A program made the translations under genes and the position numbers. The notes under the pieces were generated by a model, which did no database searches, was not told where the DNA came from, and was given only the letters and a program-made list of their open reading frames with translations. This document shows positions 34,902 through 45,862 of a stretch of DNA of 64,000 nt, one piece after another (the first letter of the stretch is position 1; each line of letters starts with the position of its first letter). This DNA is from 40CM-4-69-5 sp036556905 (GTDB taxonomy: Bacteria; Methylomirabilota; Methylomirabilia; Rokubacteriales; CSP1-6), in assembly GCA_036556905.1 (NCBI GenBank), contig DATBIM010000018.1, positions 21,964 to 85,963 of the forward strand. Direction: 5' to 3'.

Positions 34902-35252
34902 TCACTCGCCCGTGAGCAGCCGCTTCGCCGCGTAGTACTTCTTCGGATGCCGGCGGCTCTCCCGCTGGCGCTCGCGGTAGCGCTCGAGCCGGGGCTCGAG
35001 CGCGGCAAAGGCCCCATCGAAGGCCAGCCGTGACGTGGTCGCGGTGTGCTCCACTCTCAGCGCCGGCCGGTACGGCAAGCGCACGGTCAGTGCACAGCGC
35101 TGAGCCGGGCCGCCCTTCGGTCCGTTATCATCCACAAAGACCACCATGGCCTCGATCGGCGCCACCCCGAGCCGCCGCAAGGACTCATCCAGCCGGGCGC
35201 GGATGCGCGCGCGCAGGGTACGGTCGGCTCCCACTCCCCGAATTCCGATCAT
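34902..35252 (-). CDS. hpf: Ribosome hibernation-promoting factor (HPF/RaiA family), short form
   Basis: The 116-residue product has the S30AE fold (IRGVGADRTLRARIRARLDESLRRLG, VFVDDNGPKGGPAQRCALTVRLP) and lacks the long C-terminal dimerisation domain. HPF binds the 30S subunit and silences ribosomes in resting cells. ATG 35252 is chosen because GAGGAGGA lies just upstream. The longer reading to 35312 would begin upstream of the predicted sigma54 start site. It heads a six-gene operon. Confidence 0.85.
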   Translation of the reverse strand: MIGIRGVGADRTLRARIRARLDESLRRLGVAPIEAMVVFVDDNGPKGGPAQRCALTVRLPYRPALRVEHTATTSRLAFDGAFAALEPRLERYRERQRESRRHPKKYYAAKRLLTGE

Positions 35253-35290
35253 GCCTTCCTCCTCATCGAGCATCGCGTATGGGCAGAACG

Positions 35291-35306
35291 AGCAAGCCCG
35301 GTGCCA
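35291..35306 (-). promoter_or_regulatory. Sigma54 (-24/-12) promoter for the HPF operon
   Basis: On the minus strand: TGGCACCGGGCTTGCT, close to the full consensus (TGGCAC and TTGCT at correct spacing). The predicted start near 35280 gives a 28-base leader to ATG 35252 that includes the Shine-Dalgarno. Confidence 0.8.
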
Positions 35307-35351
35307 CGTCAAAAAGTCCCGGAATTCAGCGCGTTACCCGGCCGGCGTGGC

Positions 35352-35364
35352 GTCCCCGTGGGGC
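35352..35364. promoter_or_regulatory. Imperfect GC dyad, candidate activator site
   Basis: GTCCCCGTGGGGC lies 46 bases upstream of the sigma54 promoter at 35291-35306, in the divergent gap between HPF and a Usp gene. It differs at three positions from the dyad at 18813, so its assignment is weak on its own. Confidence 0.3.
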
Positions 35365-35432
35365 GTCCACTCCGCGGATGCCCCCGCGGTCGGGGCCGCG
35401 CGACCCCAGGACGTCCCAGGAGGATCATTACC

Positions 35433-35888
35433 ATGAAACGTGTCCGTCGCATCATCCACCCGTCGGACTTCTCGACCGCCTCCCGAGCGGCGCTCGCCCG
35501 GGCTACCGAGCTGGCCAGGGAGAGCCGCGCCGCGCTGACGTTCGTGCACGTCATGACGCCCGTGGTTCCGTTCGTCGACGATAGCTATGTCCCGGCCCGG
35601 GTCTGGGACGACGCCCAGCGGCACGCCCGAGCATACGCCCAGAAGCAAATCGACAAGCTGGTCGCCAGGGCCAGAGGAGCCGGGATCCGAGCCAACGGGG
35701 TGCTCCTGGAAGGTGTCCCGGCCGACCGGATCGTCCGCGAAGCCAGGAGCAAGCACGCCGACCTGATCGTCATGGGGACCCACGGGCGCAGCGGGCTCGC
35801 CAAGTTCGTGCTCGGCAGCGTGGCCGAGCGTGTCGTCGCCATGGCCGACTGCCCCGTGCTGACGGTTCGCGGCCGCCGCGCCGGCTGA
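35433..35888 (+). CDS. Universal stress protein (single UspA domain)
   Basis: This 151-residue UspA protein (MKRVRRIIHPSDFS) has the intact ATP loop THGRSGLAKFVLGS. AGGAGG nine bases before ATG 35433 supports the start. It is divergent from the HPF operon and 21 bases ahead of an Mg2+-type P-ATPase. I see no sigma54 promoter on this strand, although the dyad in the gap could serve both sides. Confidence 0.93.
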   Translation: MKRVRRIIHPSDFSTASRAALARATELARESRAALTFVHVMTPVVPFVDDSYVPARVWDDAQRHARAYAQKQIDKLVARARGAGIRANGVLLEGVPADRIVREARSKHADLIVMGTHGRSGLAKFVLGSVAERVVAMADCPVLTVRGRRAG

Positions 35889-35909
35889 CCCGACACAGGC
35901 GCGCACGCT

Positions 35910-38432
35910 GTGGAGTCCCCGCCGCCATTCTGGACGATCCCGGTAGAGCAACTTCTGGCCCGGCTCGAGAGCGATGGGCATGGCCTCACCGCCGCCGCCG
36001 CCCAGGCGCGCCTCAGACAGATCGGCCCCAACGAGGTAAGGCCCGCCCACCGCTTCGAGGCGGTATTCGAGATCCTCCGCTACGTGGCCAATCCTCTGGT
36101 CCTCGTCCTGCTGCTGGCGAGCGTCATTTCCGCAATGCTGGGCCAGGCGGTCAGCGCGACCGTCATCGCCCTCATGGTGGCCCTCAGCATCGCGATGAAC
36201 GTCACCCAGACGTACCGCTCCCAGGCAGCCGCCCGCAGGCTGCAAGCCGAGGTGGGCGCGACGGCCACTGTCACCCGGGATGGCGCCGTGCGGGACATCC
36301 CGGCGCGTGAGGCAGTGCCCGGCGACGTCGTGCACCTCGCCGCCGGTGACCTCGTGCCGGCCGACGGTCGGTTACTGATGGCCAAGGATCTGTTCCTCAA
36401 CGAGGCCGCGCTGACGGGCGAGTCGTTGCCGGCCGAGAAGCACGCGATCCCCGAGGGCGTGCGCGCGTCGGATCTGCCGGGGGCCACACCAGCGGTGTTC
36501 CGCGGCACTTCCGTGGTCAGTGGCACCGGTCTGGCCGTAGTGGTTCGCACCGGAATGGCGACCGAGCTCGGGCACATCGCCGGCGCGCTGGCCGACCGCC
36601 CGCCCGAGACCGACTTCGAGCGGGGCACCCGCCGCTTCGGAATGCTCATTCTCCGGGTCATCCTCTTTCTTGTCCTCTTCGTCTTCCTGGTCAACGCGTT
36701 GGCCCGTCACGATCTGCTCGAGTCCTTCCTGTTCGCCGTGGCTCTCGCCGTCGGTCTCACGCCGGAGCTCCTGCCGATGATCGTCTCGATCACTCTGGCC
36801 AGCGGTGCCGTGCGCATGGCCCAGCGGAAGGTGATCGTCAAGCGGCTGGCCGCCATCGAGAACTTCGGCAGCATGGACGTCCTCTGCTCCGACAAGACGG
36901 GGACCCTGACCCGTGGCCAGATCACGGTCGACCGCCACGTGAACCTGGCTGGCGAAAGCGACGAAGACGTCATCCGCCTGGCCGCCCTCAATAGCGCCCA
37001 CCAGACAGGGCTTCGCAGCCCGATGGATGACGCGATCCTGCGTCACGAGCACCCGGCGCCCGGCCGCTACCGGGGTGTCGACGAGATCCCCTTTGACTTC
37101 GCCCGCCGGCGCATATCGGTGGTCGTCGAAGACGGTGGCGCTCGCCTGCTCGTCACCAAAGGGGCCCCGGAGAGCGTGCTGCCGCTCTGCATCAAGGGGG
37201 CGGCCGACGGCGCGACCAGGCCGCTCGACGCCGCCGCCCGGGCTCGGGCCGAGGACCTCTTCCACCGCCTCAGCGCCGACGGGTATCGCGTGCTGGCCGT
37301 CGCCTGGCGCCAGGTCGACCTCCAGCCCGCCTATTCCGTTGCCGACGAGCGCGACCTCGTCCTCGCCGGCTTCGCCGCCTTCCTCGACCCGCCGCACGAC
37401 GACGTCGACGAGACCATCACCGCGCTGCACGCCGACGGCGTGCAGATCAAGATCCTCACCGGCGACAACGAGCTCGTCACCCGACATATTTGCCTTCAGG
37501 TCGGGCTGGACGCCGGAGACATCGTCCTGGGGGACGCCCTCGACCGGATGTCGGACCCGGCGCTGGCGGCGGTGGCCGAACGCACGACCGTGTTCGCTCG
37601 CGTGTCCCCGGCCCAAAAAACCCGCGTCATCTACGCCCTGCGCTCGCGCGGGCACGTCGTGGGCTGCCTGGGGGACGGCATCAACGACGCCCCGGCCCTG
37701 CGCGCGGCCGACGTCGGCATCTCCGTGCAGAACGCTGTGGACGTAGCCCGGGACGCGGCCGACATCATTCTGCTGGAAAAGCGGCTGGAGGTCCTCCACG
37801 ACGGCGTCGTCGAGGGTCGCCGAAGCTTCGCCAACGTCATGAAGTACGTCCTGATGGGGACGAGCTCGAACTTCGGCAACATGGTGAGCATGGCGGCGGC
37901 CTCGCTGTTCCTGCCCTTCCTGCCCATGCTGCCGCTCCAGATCCTGCTCAACAACTTCCTCTACGATCTGTCCCAGGTCGCCATCCCGACGGACCGTGTG
38001 GACCCGAGCTACATGATCAAACCTCGACACTGGAACGTGGGTTTCATCCGCCGATACATGCTCGTGCTGGGTCCGATCAGCTCGATCTTCGACCTGGCCA
38101 CGTTCGCGATCATGCTCTGGGGGTTCCACGCTGGCCCCACGCTCTTCCACACCGGGTGGTTCGTGGAGTCGCTGGCCACCCAAACGCTGGTGATCTTTGT
38201 CATTCGCACGGCCGGACCGCCCTGGGCCAGCCTGCCGAGCGCGGCGCTGGCCGGCACCGTGGGCGCGGGCCTCGGCGTCGGCGCGCTCTTGCCCTTCACC
38301 CCGCTCGCGCCGTGGCTGGGCTTCACCCCGTTGCCCCCGCTCTTCTTTACCGTCATCGCGGCGATGGTGGTGGCCTATCTGGGCGCGGTGGAGCTCGTGA
38401 AGCGTCGCCTCTATGCTCGCGACGTGCCGTGA
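35910..38432 (+). CDS. mgtA: Magnesium-importing P-type ATPase (MgtA/MgtB type)
   Basis: The 840-residue pump has the P3B features: the actuator TGES, DKTGTLTRG, GDGINDAPAL, and the C-terminal signature ILLNNFLYDLSQ followed by a DRVD segment that marks MgtA/MgtB. About ten membrane helices are predicted. The start is a GTG at 35910. It follows a Usp gene and would import Mg2+. Together with the MgtE-like gene at 11878, Mg2+ supply is a repeated theme here. Confidence 0.93.
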   Translation: MESPPPFWTIPVEQLLARLESDGHGLTAAAAQARLRQIGPNEVRPAHRFEAVFEILRYVANPLVLVLLLASVISAMLGQAVSATVIALMVALSIAMNVTQTYRSQAAARRLQAEVGATATVTRDGAVRDIPAREAVPGDVVHLAAGDLVPADGRLLMAKDLFLNEAALTGESLPAEKHAIPEGVRASDLPGATPAVFRGTSVVSGTGLAVVVRTGMATELGHIAGALADRPPETDFERGTRRFGMLILRVILFLVLFVFLVNALARHDLLESFLFAVALAVGLTPELLPMIVSITLASGAVRMAQRKVIVKRLAAIENFGSMDVLCSDKTGTLTRGQITVDRHVNLAGESDEDVIRLAALNSAHQTGLRSPMDDAILRHEHPAPGRYRGVDEIPFDFARRRISVVVEDGGARLLVTKGAPESVLPLCIKGAADGATRPLDAAARARAEDLFHRLSADGYRVLAVAWRQVDLQPAYSVADERDLVLAGFAAFLDPPHDDVDETITALHADGVQIKILTGDNELVTRHICLQVGLDAGDIVLGDALDRMSDPALAAVAERTTVFARVSPAQKTRVIYALRSRGHVVGCLGDGINDAPALRAADVGISVQNAVDVARDAADIILLEKRLEVLHDGVVEGRRSFANVMKYVLMGTSSNFGNMVSMAAASLFLPFLPMLPLQILLNNFLYDLSQVAIPTDRVDPSYMIKPRHWNVGFIRRYMLVLGPISSIFDLATFAIMLWGFHAGPTLFHTGWFVESLATQTLVIFVIRTAGPPWASLPSAALAGTVGAGLGVGALLPFTPLAPWLGFTPLPPLFFTVIAAMVVAYLGAVELVKRRLYARDVP

Positions 38433-38465
38433 GGTAGCCCTGACCGATCGAGCGTCGTCACGCCG

Positions 38466-38864
38466 CTAAGGGTGCACCAGATCGGTCATGGTGACGGTGA
38501 GCGCCTTCAGCTTCCCGCGCTCGCGGACGCATTCGGCGGTGACGAAATCCCCGGGCGCGATGTCGGCGGCCTCGAGCTCCACCTCGAGGAAGTCGCCGGC
38601 GAAGCGGCCGGGGACGTCGACACGAATGAAGACGTTGAACCGGGTCGACGGTGTCAGGCCGATCGTGCGGCGCGTGACAACCGTCTCTCCTCGCACGACA
38701 TGCCAGGGGCCGACCTCCTCGATGACCAGCACCCCTTCCTCCGGATCGAGGCCCACGACCGTCCCGGAGTGTCGCGTCGGACCGGCAGCGGACAGCGAGC
38801 CGCCCGGCAGGAGCCCGAGCCCGGCCACGAGCAGTGTCCACACGAGCAAGGATCGGCAACGCAT
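38466..38864 (-). CDS. Secreted protein of unknown function (OB-like, DUF5666-like)
   Basis: The 132-residue product has a signal peptide (residues 1-27, cleavage near LSAAG) and a mature beta-rich part with two similar strands (HSGTVVGLDPEEGVLVIEE and later ELEAADIAPGDFVTAECV) that look like a DUF5666 or OB-type fold. AGGAGA before ATG 38864 fixes the start. It is the last gene of the PolX-LigA-GroEL operon, an unexpected place for an exported protein. Confidence 0.75.
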   Translation of the reverse strand: MRCRSLLVWTLLVAGLGLLPGGSLSAAGPTRHSGTVVGLDPEEGVLVIEEVGPWHVVRGETVVTRRTIGLTPSTRFNVFIRVDVPGRFAGDFLEVELEAADIAPGDFVTAECVRERGKLKALTVTMTDLVHP

Positions 38865-38874
38865 CGCGGTTCTC

Positions 38875-40487
<1,613 letters not shown>

Positions 40488-40488
<1 letters not shown>

Positions 40489-42545
40489 CACATGCTCCTC
40501 ATCACGCCCTGCGGCGCGGTTGACAGATACGGCACTCTCGATTGCTCCAGCAGCCGTGAGAACTCCGTCTCGTCGAGGGTGCGCACGCCGAGCCGCCGGG
40601 CGGTCGCCAGCTTGGTCCCCGGCCCTTCGCCAACGACCAGGTAGCTCGTCCTCGGCGACACCGAATCGACCACGCGCCCACCGAGCGCCTCGATCCGGGC
40701 TCGGGCCTGCTCCCGAGTGAATCGGCGCAACGTTCCAGTCAGCACGAACCTCTGGGTGGCCAGGGGACCGTTCCCCGGCCGGGTCCTCGGCTCGCTCGTC
40801 TCCACACCCGCTGCCCTCAGCCGTTCGATGAGCCGTCGGTTGCCGCCGGCGCCGAAGAACTTCACGACCGACTCGGCGATGGCCGGCCCCACCCCGGGGA
40901 TCGCGCCCAGCGCCTCGGCCGAGGCCCCCATGAGCCGGTCGAGGCTGCCGTAGCGGGCGGCCAGGACTCTGGCCACGTGCTCGCCCACCAGGCGAATGCC
41001 GAGAGCGTGCAGCAGACGCGCCAGGCCGCGGGTGCGCGAGGCCTGGATAGCCCGGACCAGGTTGGCAGCCGACGTCTCGGCGAAACCCTCCAGCCGGGCC
41101 GCGCCCGCCGGGGTGAGGCGGTAAAGATCGGCGAAGTCCTGGACCAGGCCTCGGTCCACGAGCTGATCGACGGTCGCCTCCCCCAGGTGCTCAATGTCCA
41201 TGGCCCGGCGGGAGCCAAAATGCCGGAGGCGCTCCTTGAGCTGGGCCGGACAGGCGGCGCTGAGACAGCGCCAGTGCGCCTCGCCCTCCGGTCGCAGGGC
41301 CAGGCCCCGGCAGGTCGGGCATCGCGACGGGAAACGGAACGGACGACTGGACCGTGGGCGCTTGCTCCTGATCACCTGGACGACGTAGGGGATCACGTCA
41401 CCGGCGCGCTCGATGAGAATCGTGTCACCCACGCGGATATCCTTGCGCCGGATCTCATCCTCGTTGTGCAAGCTCACGCTCTGGATCACGACGCCGCCGA
41501 GCGAGACCGGGTCGAGCCGGGCCACCGGCGTGAGCGCACCGGTCTTGCCGACCTGGACGCCGATGGCCCGGATCTTCGTAGTCGCCTGGCGGGCCGCGAA
41601 CTTGAGGGCGATGGCCCAGCGTGGATGGTGCCCGGTGGCGCCCAGCCGCGCCTGCTGGTCGATCGCGTCCACCTTGATCACGACACCGTCGGCTTCGTAC
41701 TCCAGGCGCTGCCGCTCACGCCCGAGCCGCTCGCCGTAGGCCAGCGCCGCCTGGATGTCCCGGTAGCGTCGCGTGCGCGGATTGGTGCGGAAGCCCGCCG
41801 CCCTCAGCGCTCGCAGAGCGCGGCCGTGCGACGCCGGGCGTGGCCCCCGCGCGTAGCTCAGGTGGTAGGGAACGAAGGCGAGCGGACGCCGCGCCGTGAT
41901 GGCCGGGTCCTTCTGCCTCACCGCTCCCGCCGCGGCGTTGCGGGGATTGGCGAACGTCCCCTCCCCACGCTCCTCCAGCACGCGGTTGAGCCGGGCGAAG
42001 GCAGTCCGGGGCATGAAGACTTCGCCCCGGATCTCGGCCTCGGCCAGCTTGGCCAGCGGTCCCCGCAGGATGGCCGGCACGCCGCCTATCGTGCGCAGGT
42101 TCGCCGTGACGTCCTCACCGATCCGGCCGTCGCCGCGCGTGGCGCCGCGCACCAGGCGCCCGCGCCGGTAGAGCAGGGCCACTCCGAGCCCATCGATCTT
42201 GGGCTCACACACATAGGCGATGGACCGGGCGCCCAGGGCACGGCGCACCCGCCCCTCCCAGTCGCGCACCGCGTCGGCGCTCGTCACGCTCTCCAGCGAG
42301 AGCATGGCGACCCGATGCTCGACCGGCTGAAAAGCGCGGGCCTTCGCGCCGGCCACGCGCTGGGTCGGGCTGTCGGGTGTCACGAGACGGGGATGACGGC
42401 GCTCGAGCGCCTCCAGCTCGCGCACGAGCGCATCGTACTCGGCGTCAGAGATCTCCGGCCGCGCCTCGACGTAGTAGAGCCGATCGTGACGCCGGATCTC
42501 CCGGCGAAGGGCCGCGAGGCGCCGGGCCGCCAGCGCCGGGGTCAT
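40488..42545 (-). CDS. ligA: NAD+-dependent DNA ligase
   Basis: The enzyme seals nicks with NAD+. The 685-residue product has the Ia domain (DRLYYVEARPEISDAEYD), the adenylation Lys116 in CEPKIDG, the OB fold, a four-Cys zinc finger (CPTCRGLALR and CLSAACPAQLKER), HhH repeats and a C-terminal BRCT domain (RFVLTGTLRRFTREQAR). Its length is normal for LigA. It overlaps both PolX (ATGA) and GroEL. It may be a second, stress-linked ligase; whether another ligA exists in the genome cannot be seen. Confidence 0.95.
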
Positions 42546-44287
42546 CGGCCGCCTCCTGATGAGGCCGTCCGGCTCGCCCTCGCCCAGGCCAGCAGTCGCC
42601 GGGTCGGCCAGGTGTTGACGACCTGGGCCGGGCCGACCCAGGCCCGACGGGCCGTGGCCACTCCGAGCTCCATCTGGGCCAGGTCGTCGAGCACGTGAGT
42701 GTCCGTGCTCACGGCCAACGGCACCCCGAGGTCCCGGGCGCGCCGGGCGTTGACGTCGTTGAGGTCCGACCGCTCGGGGTACGCATTGATCTCCACCGCC
42801 TTGCCATTCGTCTTGGCGGCCCGGAACACCTCGTCCAGATCGACGGCGTAGGCAGCCCGCTCACCCAGCAGACGACCGGTGGGATGAGCCAGGATGGTGA
42901 CGTACGGGTTGCCCAGCGCCGCGACGATCCGCCGCGTCATCTCGCGCCTGGGCTGCTTGAAGACGGAGTGGACCGCGGCGACGACGAGGTCGAGCTGGGC
43001 CAGCACCTCGTCGGGATAGTCGAGCCGCCCGTCAGGCAGGATGTCGCACTCGCTGCCGGCCAGCACCCTGATCGACGGGTGCTTCTCCTGGACCGCGCGG
43101 ATCCTCTTGACGTGGGCGGCGAGCTCCCTGGCGTCGAGCCCTCCCGCCACCCGAGCCGAGGGGCTGTGATCGCAGACGGCCACGTAGTCGTACCCGCGCT
43201 TGATGGCCGCCGCCACCAGCGCCTCGATCGTGGAGCTGCCATCGGAGGCCTTGGTGTGGCAGTGCAGATCGCCGCGGATGTCGTCGCCGGACAGCAACGT
43301 GGGGAGCCGACCCTGGAGAGCGGCCTCGATCTCGCCCTGGTCCTCGCGCAGCTCGGGTGGAATCCAGGGCAGGCCGACCGCTTCGTACACCTCCTCCTCG
43401 GTCGTGCCCGCGATGCGCCGTCCCGACGCGGCCCGGAAGACGCCGTACTCGGAGATCTTCAAGCCCCGCTTGGCGGCCATGTCCCGGATGCGGATGTTGT
43501 GCTGCTTGGAGCCCGTGAAGTATGCCAGGGCCGCCCCGAAGCATTCGGGCTCGACGACTCGAAGATCGACCTGGATGCCGTCGCGATGGCGGATGGAAGC
43601 CTTGGTCGAGCCCCGCTCCAGCACCTCGGCCACCTGGGGCAGCGCGGCGAACGCCCGCATCACGCCCGCCGGGCGGGCCGAGGTGACCAGGATGTCGAGA
43701 TCACCCACCGTCTCCCGCATGCGGCGGGCCGAGCCGGCCAGGACCACTTGCTTCACTTCGGGCACCTGCTGCAGCGCCCGGACCAGCTCGCGGCCCAGCG
43801 GCAGCGCCCGGCCCAGCGCCATCCGCTCCTGGCCCCCACGCACCAGCGCGATGCCCTTGAGGATGTTGGCCTCGGTCTTGGCCTGGATGCCGTGACGGCC
43901 GCGCAGGCGGCCGGCCCGGGCGAGCTTTTCCAGTCGCTCGAGGGTCGTGATGCCTTCCTCGTCGTAGAGCAGCCTGGCCGTCTTGGGCCCGATCCCGGGG
44001 ACGTTCATGAGCGCCACGACACCCGGCGGGATGCCCTTGCGCGCGGCCTCCACTTCCTTGACGCGCCCGGTCTTGAGGTATTCAACGATCTTCCCCGCCA
44101 GGTCCTGACCGATCCCGGGGATCTCCTCGAGGCGTCCCTGGCGAGCCAGGGCCTCGACGTCCTCGCTCAGCGACTCGATATTGCGGGCGGCCCGCCGGTA
44201 GGCCCGGATGCGGAACGGGTTCTCGCCCTTGAGCTCGAGCACGTCGGCCATCAGCTCGAACAGCCGGGCCAGGGCAAAATTCTTCAT
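42542..44287 (-). CDS. polX: DNA polymerase/3'-5' exonuclease PolX
   Basis: This 581-residue family X polymerase fills short gaps in base-excision repair. In order it has an HhH/8-kDa domain (ENPFRIRAYRRAARNIESL, PGIGQDLAGKIVEYL, VPGIGPKTARLLYDE), the nucleotidyltransferase palm with GSARRMRETVGDLDILV, and a C-terminal PHP exonuclease (GDLHCHTKASDGSSTIEAL, VCDHSP, STDTH). It leads directly into ligA, so the two enzymes that finish gap repair are co-translated. No Shine-Dalgarno precedes the ATG, and the predicted sigma54 start site is only about three bases upstream. Confidence 0.95.
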   Translation of the reverse strand: MKNFALARLFELMADVLELKGENPFRIRAYRRAARNIESLSEDVEALARQGRLEEIPGIGQDLAGKIVEYLKTGRVKEVEAARKGIPPGVVALMNVPGIGPKTARLLYDEEGITTLERLEKLARAGRLRGRHGIQAKTEANILKGIALVRGGQERMALGRALPLGRELVRALQQVPEVKQVVLAGSARRMRETVGDLDILVTSARPAGVMRAFAALPQVAEVLERGSTKASIRHRDGIQVDLRVVEPECFGAALAYFTGSKQHNIRIRDMAAKRGLKISEYGVFRAASGRRIAGTTEEEVYEAVGLPWIPPELREDQGEIEAALQGRLPTLLSGDDIRGDLHCHTKASDGSSTIEALVAAAIKRGYDYVAVCDHSPSARVAGGLDARELAAHVKRIRAVQEKHPSIRVLAGSECDILPDGRLDYPDEVLAQLDLVVAAVHSVFKQPRREMTRRIVAALGNPYVTILAHPTGRLLGERAAYAVDLDEVFRAAKTNGKAVEINAYPERSDLNDVNARRARDLGVPLAVSTDTHVLDDLAQMELGVATARRAWVGPAQVVNTWPTRRLLAWARASRTASSGGGR

Positions 44288-44300
44288 CGGCTCGGTGCGG

Positions 44301-44316
44301 TGCAGGCCCGATGCCA
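44301..44316 (-). promoter_or_regulatory. Sigma54 (-24/-12) promoter for the PolX-LigA-GroEL operon
   Basis: On the minus strand: TGGCATCGGGCCTGCA, with GG and GC ten bases apart. The -12 box is CTGC instead of TTGC. The start site would be near 44290, almost at the ATG (44287). Confidence 0.55.
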
Positions 44317-44370
44317 GGATTTCGTCTCAGGAAATCAGCCTGTTAACGCGAGCGTCGCGGGCCCGGTCGT

Positions 44371-44384
44371 GCCCCAGGTGGGGC
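44371..44384. promoter_or_regulatory. GC dyad, candidate activator site
   Basis: GCCCCA-GG-TGGGGC is a perfect dyad, 55 bases upstream of the PolX sigma54-type promoter. The same 14 bases occur in the dyad between lon and the guanylyltransferase gene. Confidence 0.45.
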
Positions 44385-44395
44385 GCTAGCGCCCC
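44380..44395. repeat. Perfect 16-base palindrome overlapping the dyad
   Basis: GGGGCGCTAGCGCCCC is a perfect palindrome that shares its left arm with the dyad at 44371. It could be a second protein-binding site or a hairpin ending the CBS-LOG transcript, which enters from the right; no T-run follows it on that strand. Confidence 0.5.
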
Positions 44396-44428
44396 GCCGA
44401 TTCCCCCGGGTGGCGCCGCCGGCGGCGC

Positions 44429-45181
44429 TCACTCGCCGAAGAGCCAGCGCCGCCTTGCCCGCGGGCCGTAACTCAGGGCGAACCGTCTCATCGCCACGTC
44501 CCGAATGACGGCGACCGCGGCCTCTGGCGAGTCGGTGACCAGCAAGCGCTTGACGTCGTCGGGATCGATCGTGCCCTCGCCGAGCAGGCGCGCGGTCATG
44601 AAGTCGAGCAGAGGACGCCAGAAGTCCACGCCCATCAGCACGATCGGGAACTCGCGAATTTTTCCCGTCTGGATGAGCGTGACGGTCTCGAAGACTTCGT
44701 CGAGTGTCCCGAACCCGCCGGGGAGGGCGACGAAGGCGTACGAGTACTTGACAAGCATCACCTTGCGCACGAAGAAGTGGCGGAAAGTGATCCACTGGTC
44801 GAGGAAGGGGTTCGGGGCTTGCTCCACCGGAAGCTCGATGTTGCACCCGATCGAGCGTCCACCCGCTTGCCGAGCGCCCCGGTTGGCGGCCTCCATCACG
44901 CCCGGTCCGCCACCGGTCATCACGGTGAAGCCGGCGCGGGCCAGGCCCGCACCCACCTCCTGCGCCATCCGGTAGTAGCGGTGCTCGGTGCCGAATCGGG
45001 CCGAGCCGAACACGGTCACGCACGGGCCGACGAAGTGCAGGGCCCGGAAGCCGCGCATGAACTCGGCGAAGATCCGCAGGGCCCGGCCGAGCTCGAACCT
45101 TCTCGGCTGAGGCCCCGAGAGGAACCGCGCGACGTCGGGGGGGGCCGGACCCTCGGGCCAGGTCGAGCCGGCGGCCTCCAC
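44429..45181 (-). CDS. LOG family (TIGR00730-type) Rossmann-fold protein
   Basis: This 250-residue protein has the LOG signature: TGGGPGVMEAANRGA and PGGFGTLDEVFE. Proteins with these motifs are nucleoside-5'-monophosphate phosphoribohydrolases, and some make cytokinins. The start is GTG 45181, one base after the CBS stop. A role in trimming purine nucleotides would suit a slow-growth operon; that is inference. Confidence 0.9.
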   Translation of the reverse strand: MEAAGSTWPEGPAPPDVARFLSGPQPRRFELGRALRIFAEFMRGFRALHFVGPCVTVFGSARFGTEHRYYRMAQEVGAGLARAGFTVMTGGGPGVMEAANRGARQAGGRSIGCNIELPVEQAPNPFLDQWITFRHFFVRKVMLVKYSYAFVALPGGFGTLDEVFETVTLIQTGKIREFPIVLMGVDFWRPLLDFMTARLLGEGTIDPDDVKRLLVTDSPEAAVAVIRDVAMRRFALSYGPRARRRWLFGE

Positions 45182-45182
45182 G

Positions 45183-45659
45183 CTACCAGAGGTAATTGTC
45201 GGGATCGATGCCGCGCACGGCCGGCAGCGTCGCCGCCAGGGCTCGGAGCACGTCGCGCTCGGTCACGATGCCGACCAGGCGCTCCCGCTCGACAACCGGC
45301 AGGCTGCTGATCCGGCCCTCGAACATCAGGGCCGCCGCCCGGGCGATGGGCGCCTCGGGCCCGATGGTGACCGCGTCCCAGGTCATGGCGTCACGCACGC
45401 GCAGGTTTCCCAGCTCGGAACCGAGCCCCCGCAGCCGTCTCTGAGTGGCGACCGACAGGTGCTCGGCGAGGGCGGGGGCCAGCAGGGCGCCGCGCAGATC
45501 GCGATCCGTGATGATGCCAATGAGACGCCCGGACTCGTCCACCACGGGTAAGTGGCGGACCTCCCGCTCTCGCATGACGGCGGCCGCCGTCTCCAGCGGC
45601 GCCTCCGGATCGATCGTGATCGGATCTTTCGTCATCACTTCGCGCACCCAAGCCTTCAT
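45183..45659 (-). CDS. Two-CBS-domain protein (Hrp1-like)
   Basis: This 158-residue protein consists of two CBS motifs (about 8-65, VMTKDPITIDPEAPLETAA, and about 92-150, AMTWDAVTIGPEAPIARAA), each ending in a DRDLR or ERDVL helix. Such stand-alone pairs bind adenine nucleotides. The M. tuberculosis analogue Hrp1 is in the DosR regulon. GGAGGA before ATG 45659 fixes the start; the upstream part of the frame is the divergent promoter region. Confidence 0.92.
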   Translation of the reverse strand: MKAWVREVMTKDPITIDPEAPLETAAAVMREREVRHLPVVDESGRLIGIITDRDLRGALLAPALAEHLSVATQRRLRGLGSELGNLRVRDAMTWDAVTIGPEAPIARAAALMFEGRISSLPVVERERLVGIVTERDVLRALAATLPAVRGIDPDNYLW

Positions 45660-45694
45660 CGTGTCCTCCGCCCGGGGAGAGCCGGGGTCTGATG

Positions 45695-45710
45695 TGCAAG
45701 GCGGCGGCCA
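45695..45710 (-). promoter_or_regulatory. Sigma54 (-24/-12) promoter for the CBS-LOG operon
   Basis: On the minus strand: TGGCCGCCGCCTTGCA, with a full TTGCA -12 box and correct spacing; the -24 box differs from consensus in its last bases. The predicted start near 45684 leaves a 25-base leader with the GGAGGA site. Confidence 0.6.
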
Positions 45711-45785
45711 AGGCGCAGCCGGTCCCGCCGCCAATGCCGACAGGCGCTTGGCGTCTCGCCGAGCCGCCCGGGCTGTGACGATGCC

Positions 45786-45798
45786 GCCTCACTGGGGC
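45786..45798. promoter_or_regulatory. GC dyad shared by two divergent sigma54-type promoters
   Basis: GCCTCACTGGGGC differs at one position from the 18813 dyad. It sits 76 bases from the CBS promoter on one side and 65 bases from the HtrA-like promoter on the other, so one bound activator could serve both. The 45660-45894 gap holds no gene. Confidence 0.45.
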
Positions 45799-45862
45799 GA
45801 GCACGGGACACCCCCGCCAGGCTGTCGTCGGCGCAACGCCGTATGGGCGCTGACTTTCGGGT

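Noticed and set aside
35365..35432. Sigma54 promoter for the plus-strand Usp/MgtA operon
   Set aside because: No -24/-12 pair with correct spacing is found on the plus strand.
44380..44395. GC palindrome read as an intrinsic terminator of the CBS-LOG operon
   Set aside because: There is no T-run on either side, and it overlaps the dyad linked to the polX promoter; kept only as a palindrome.
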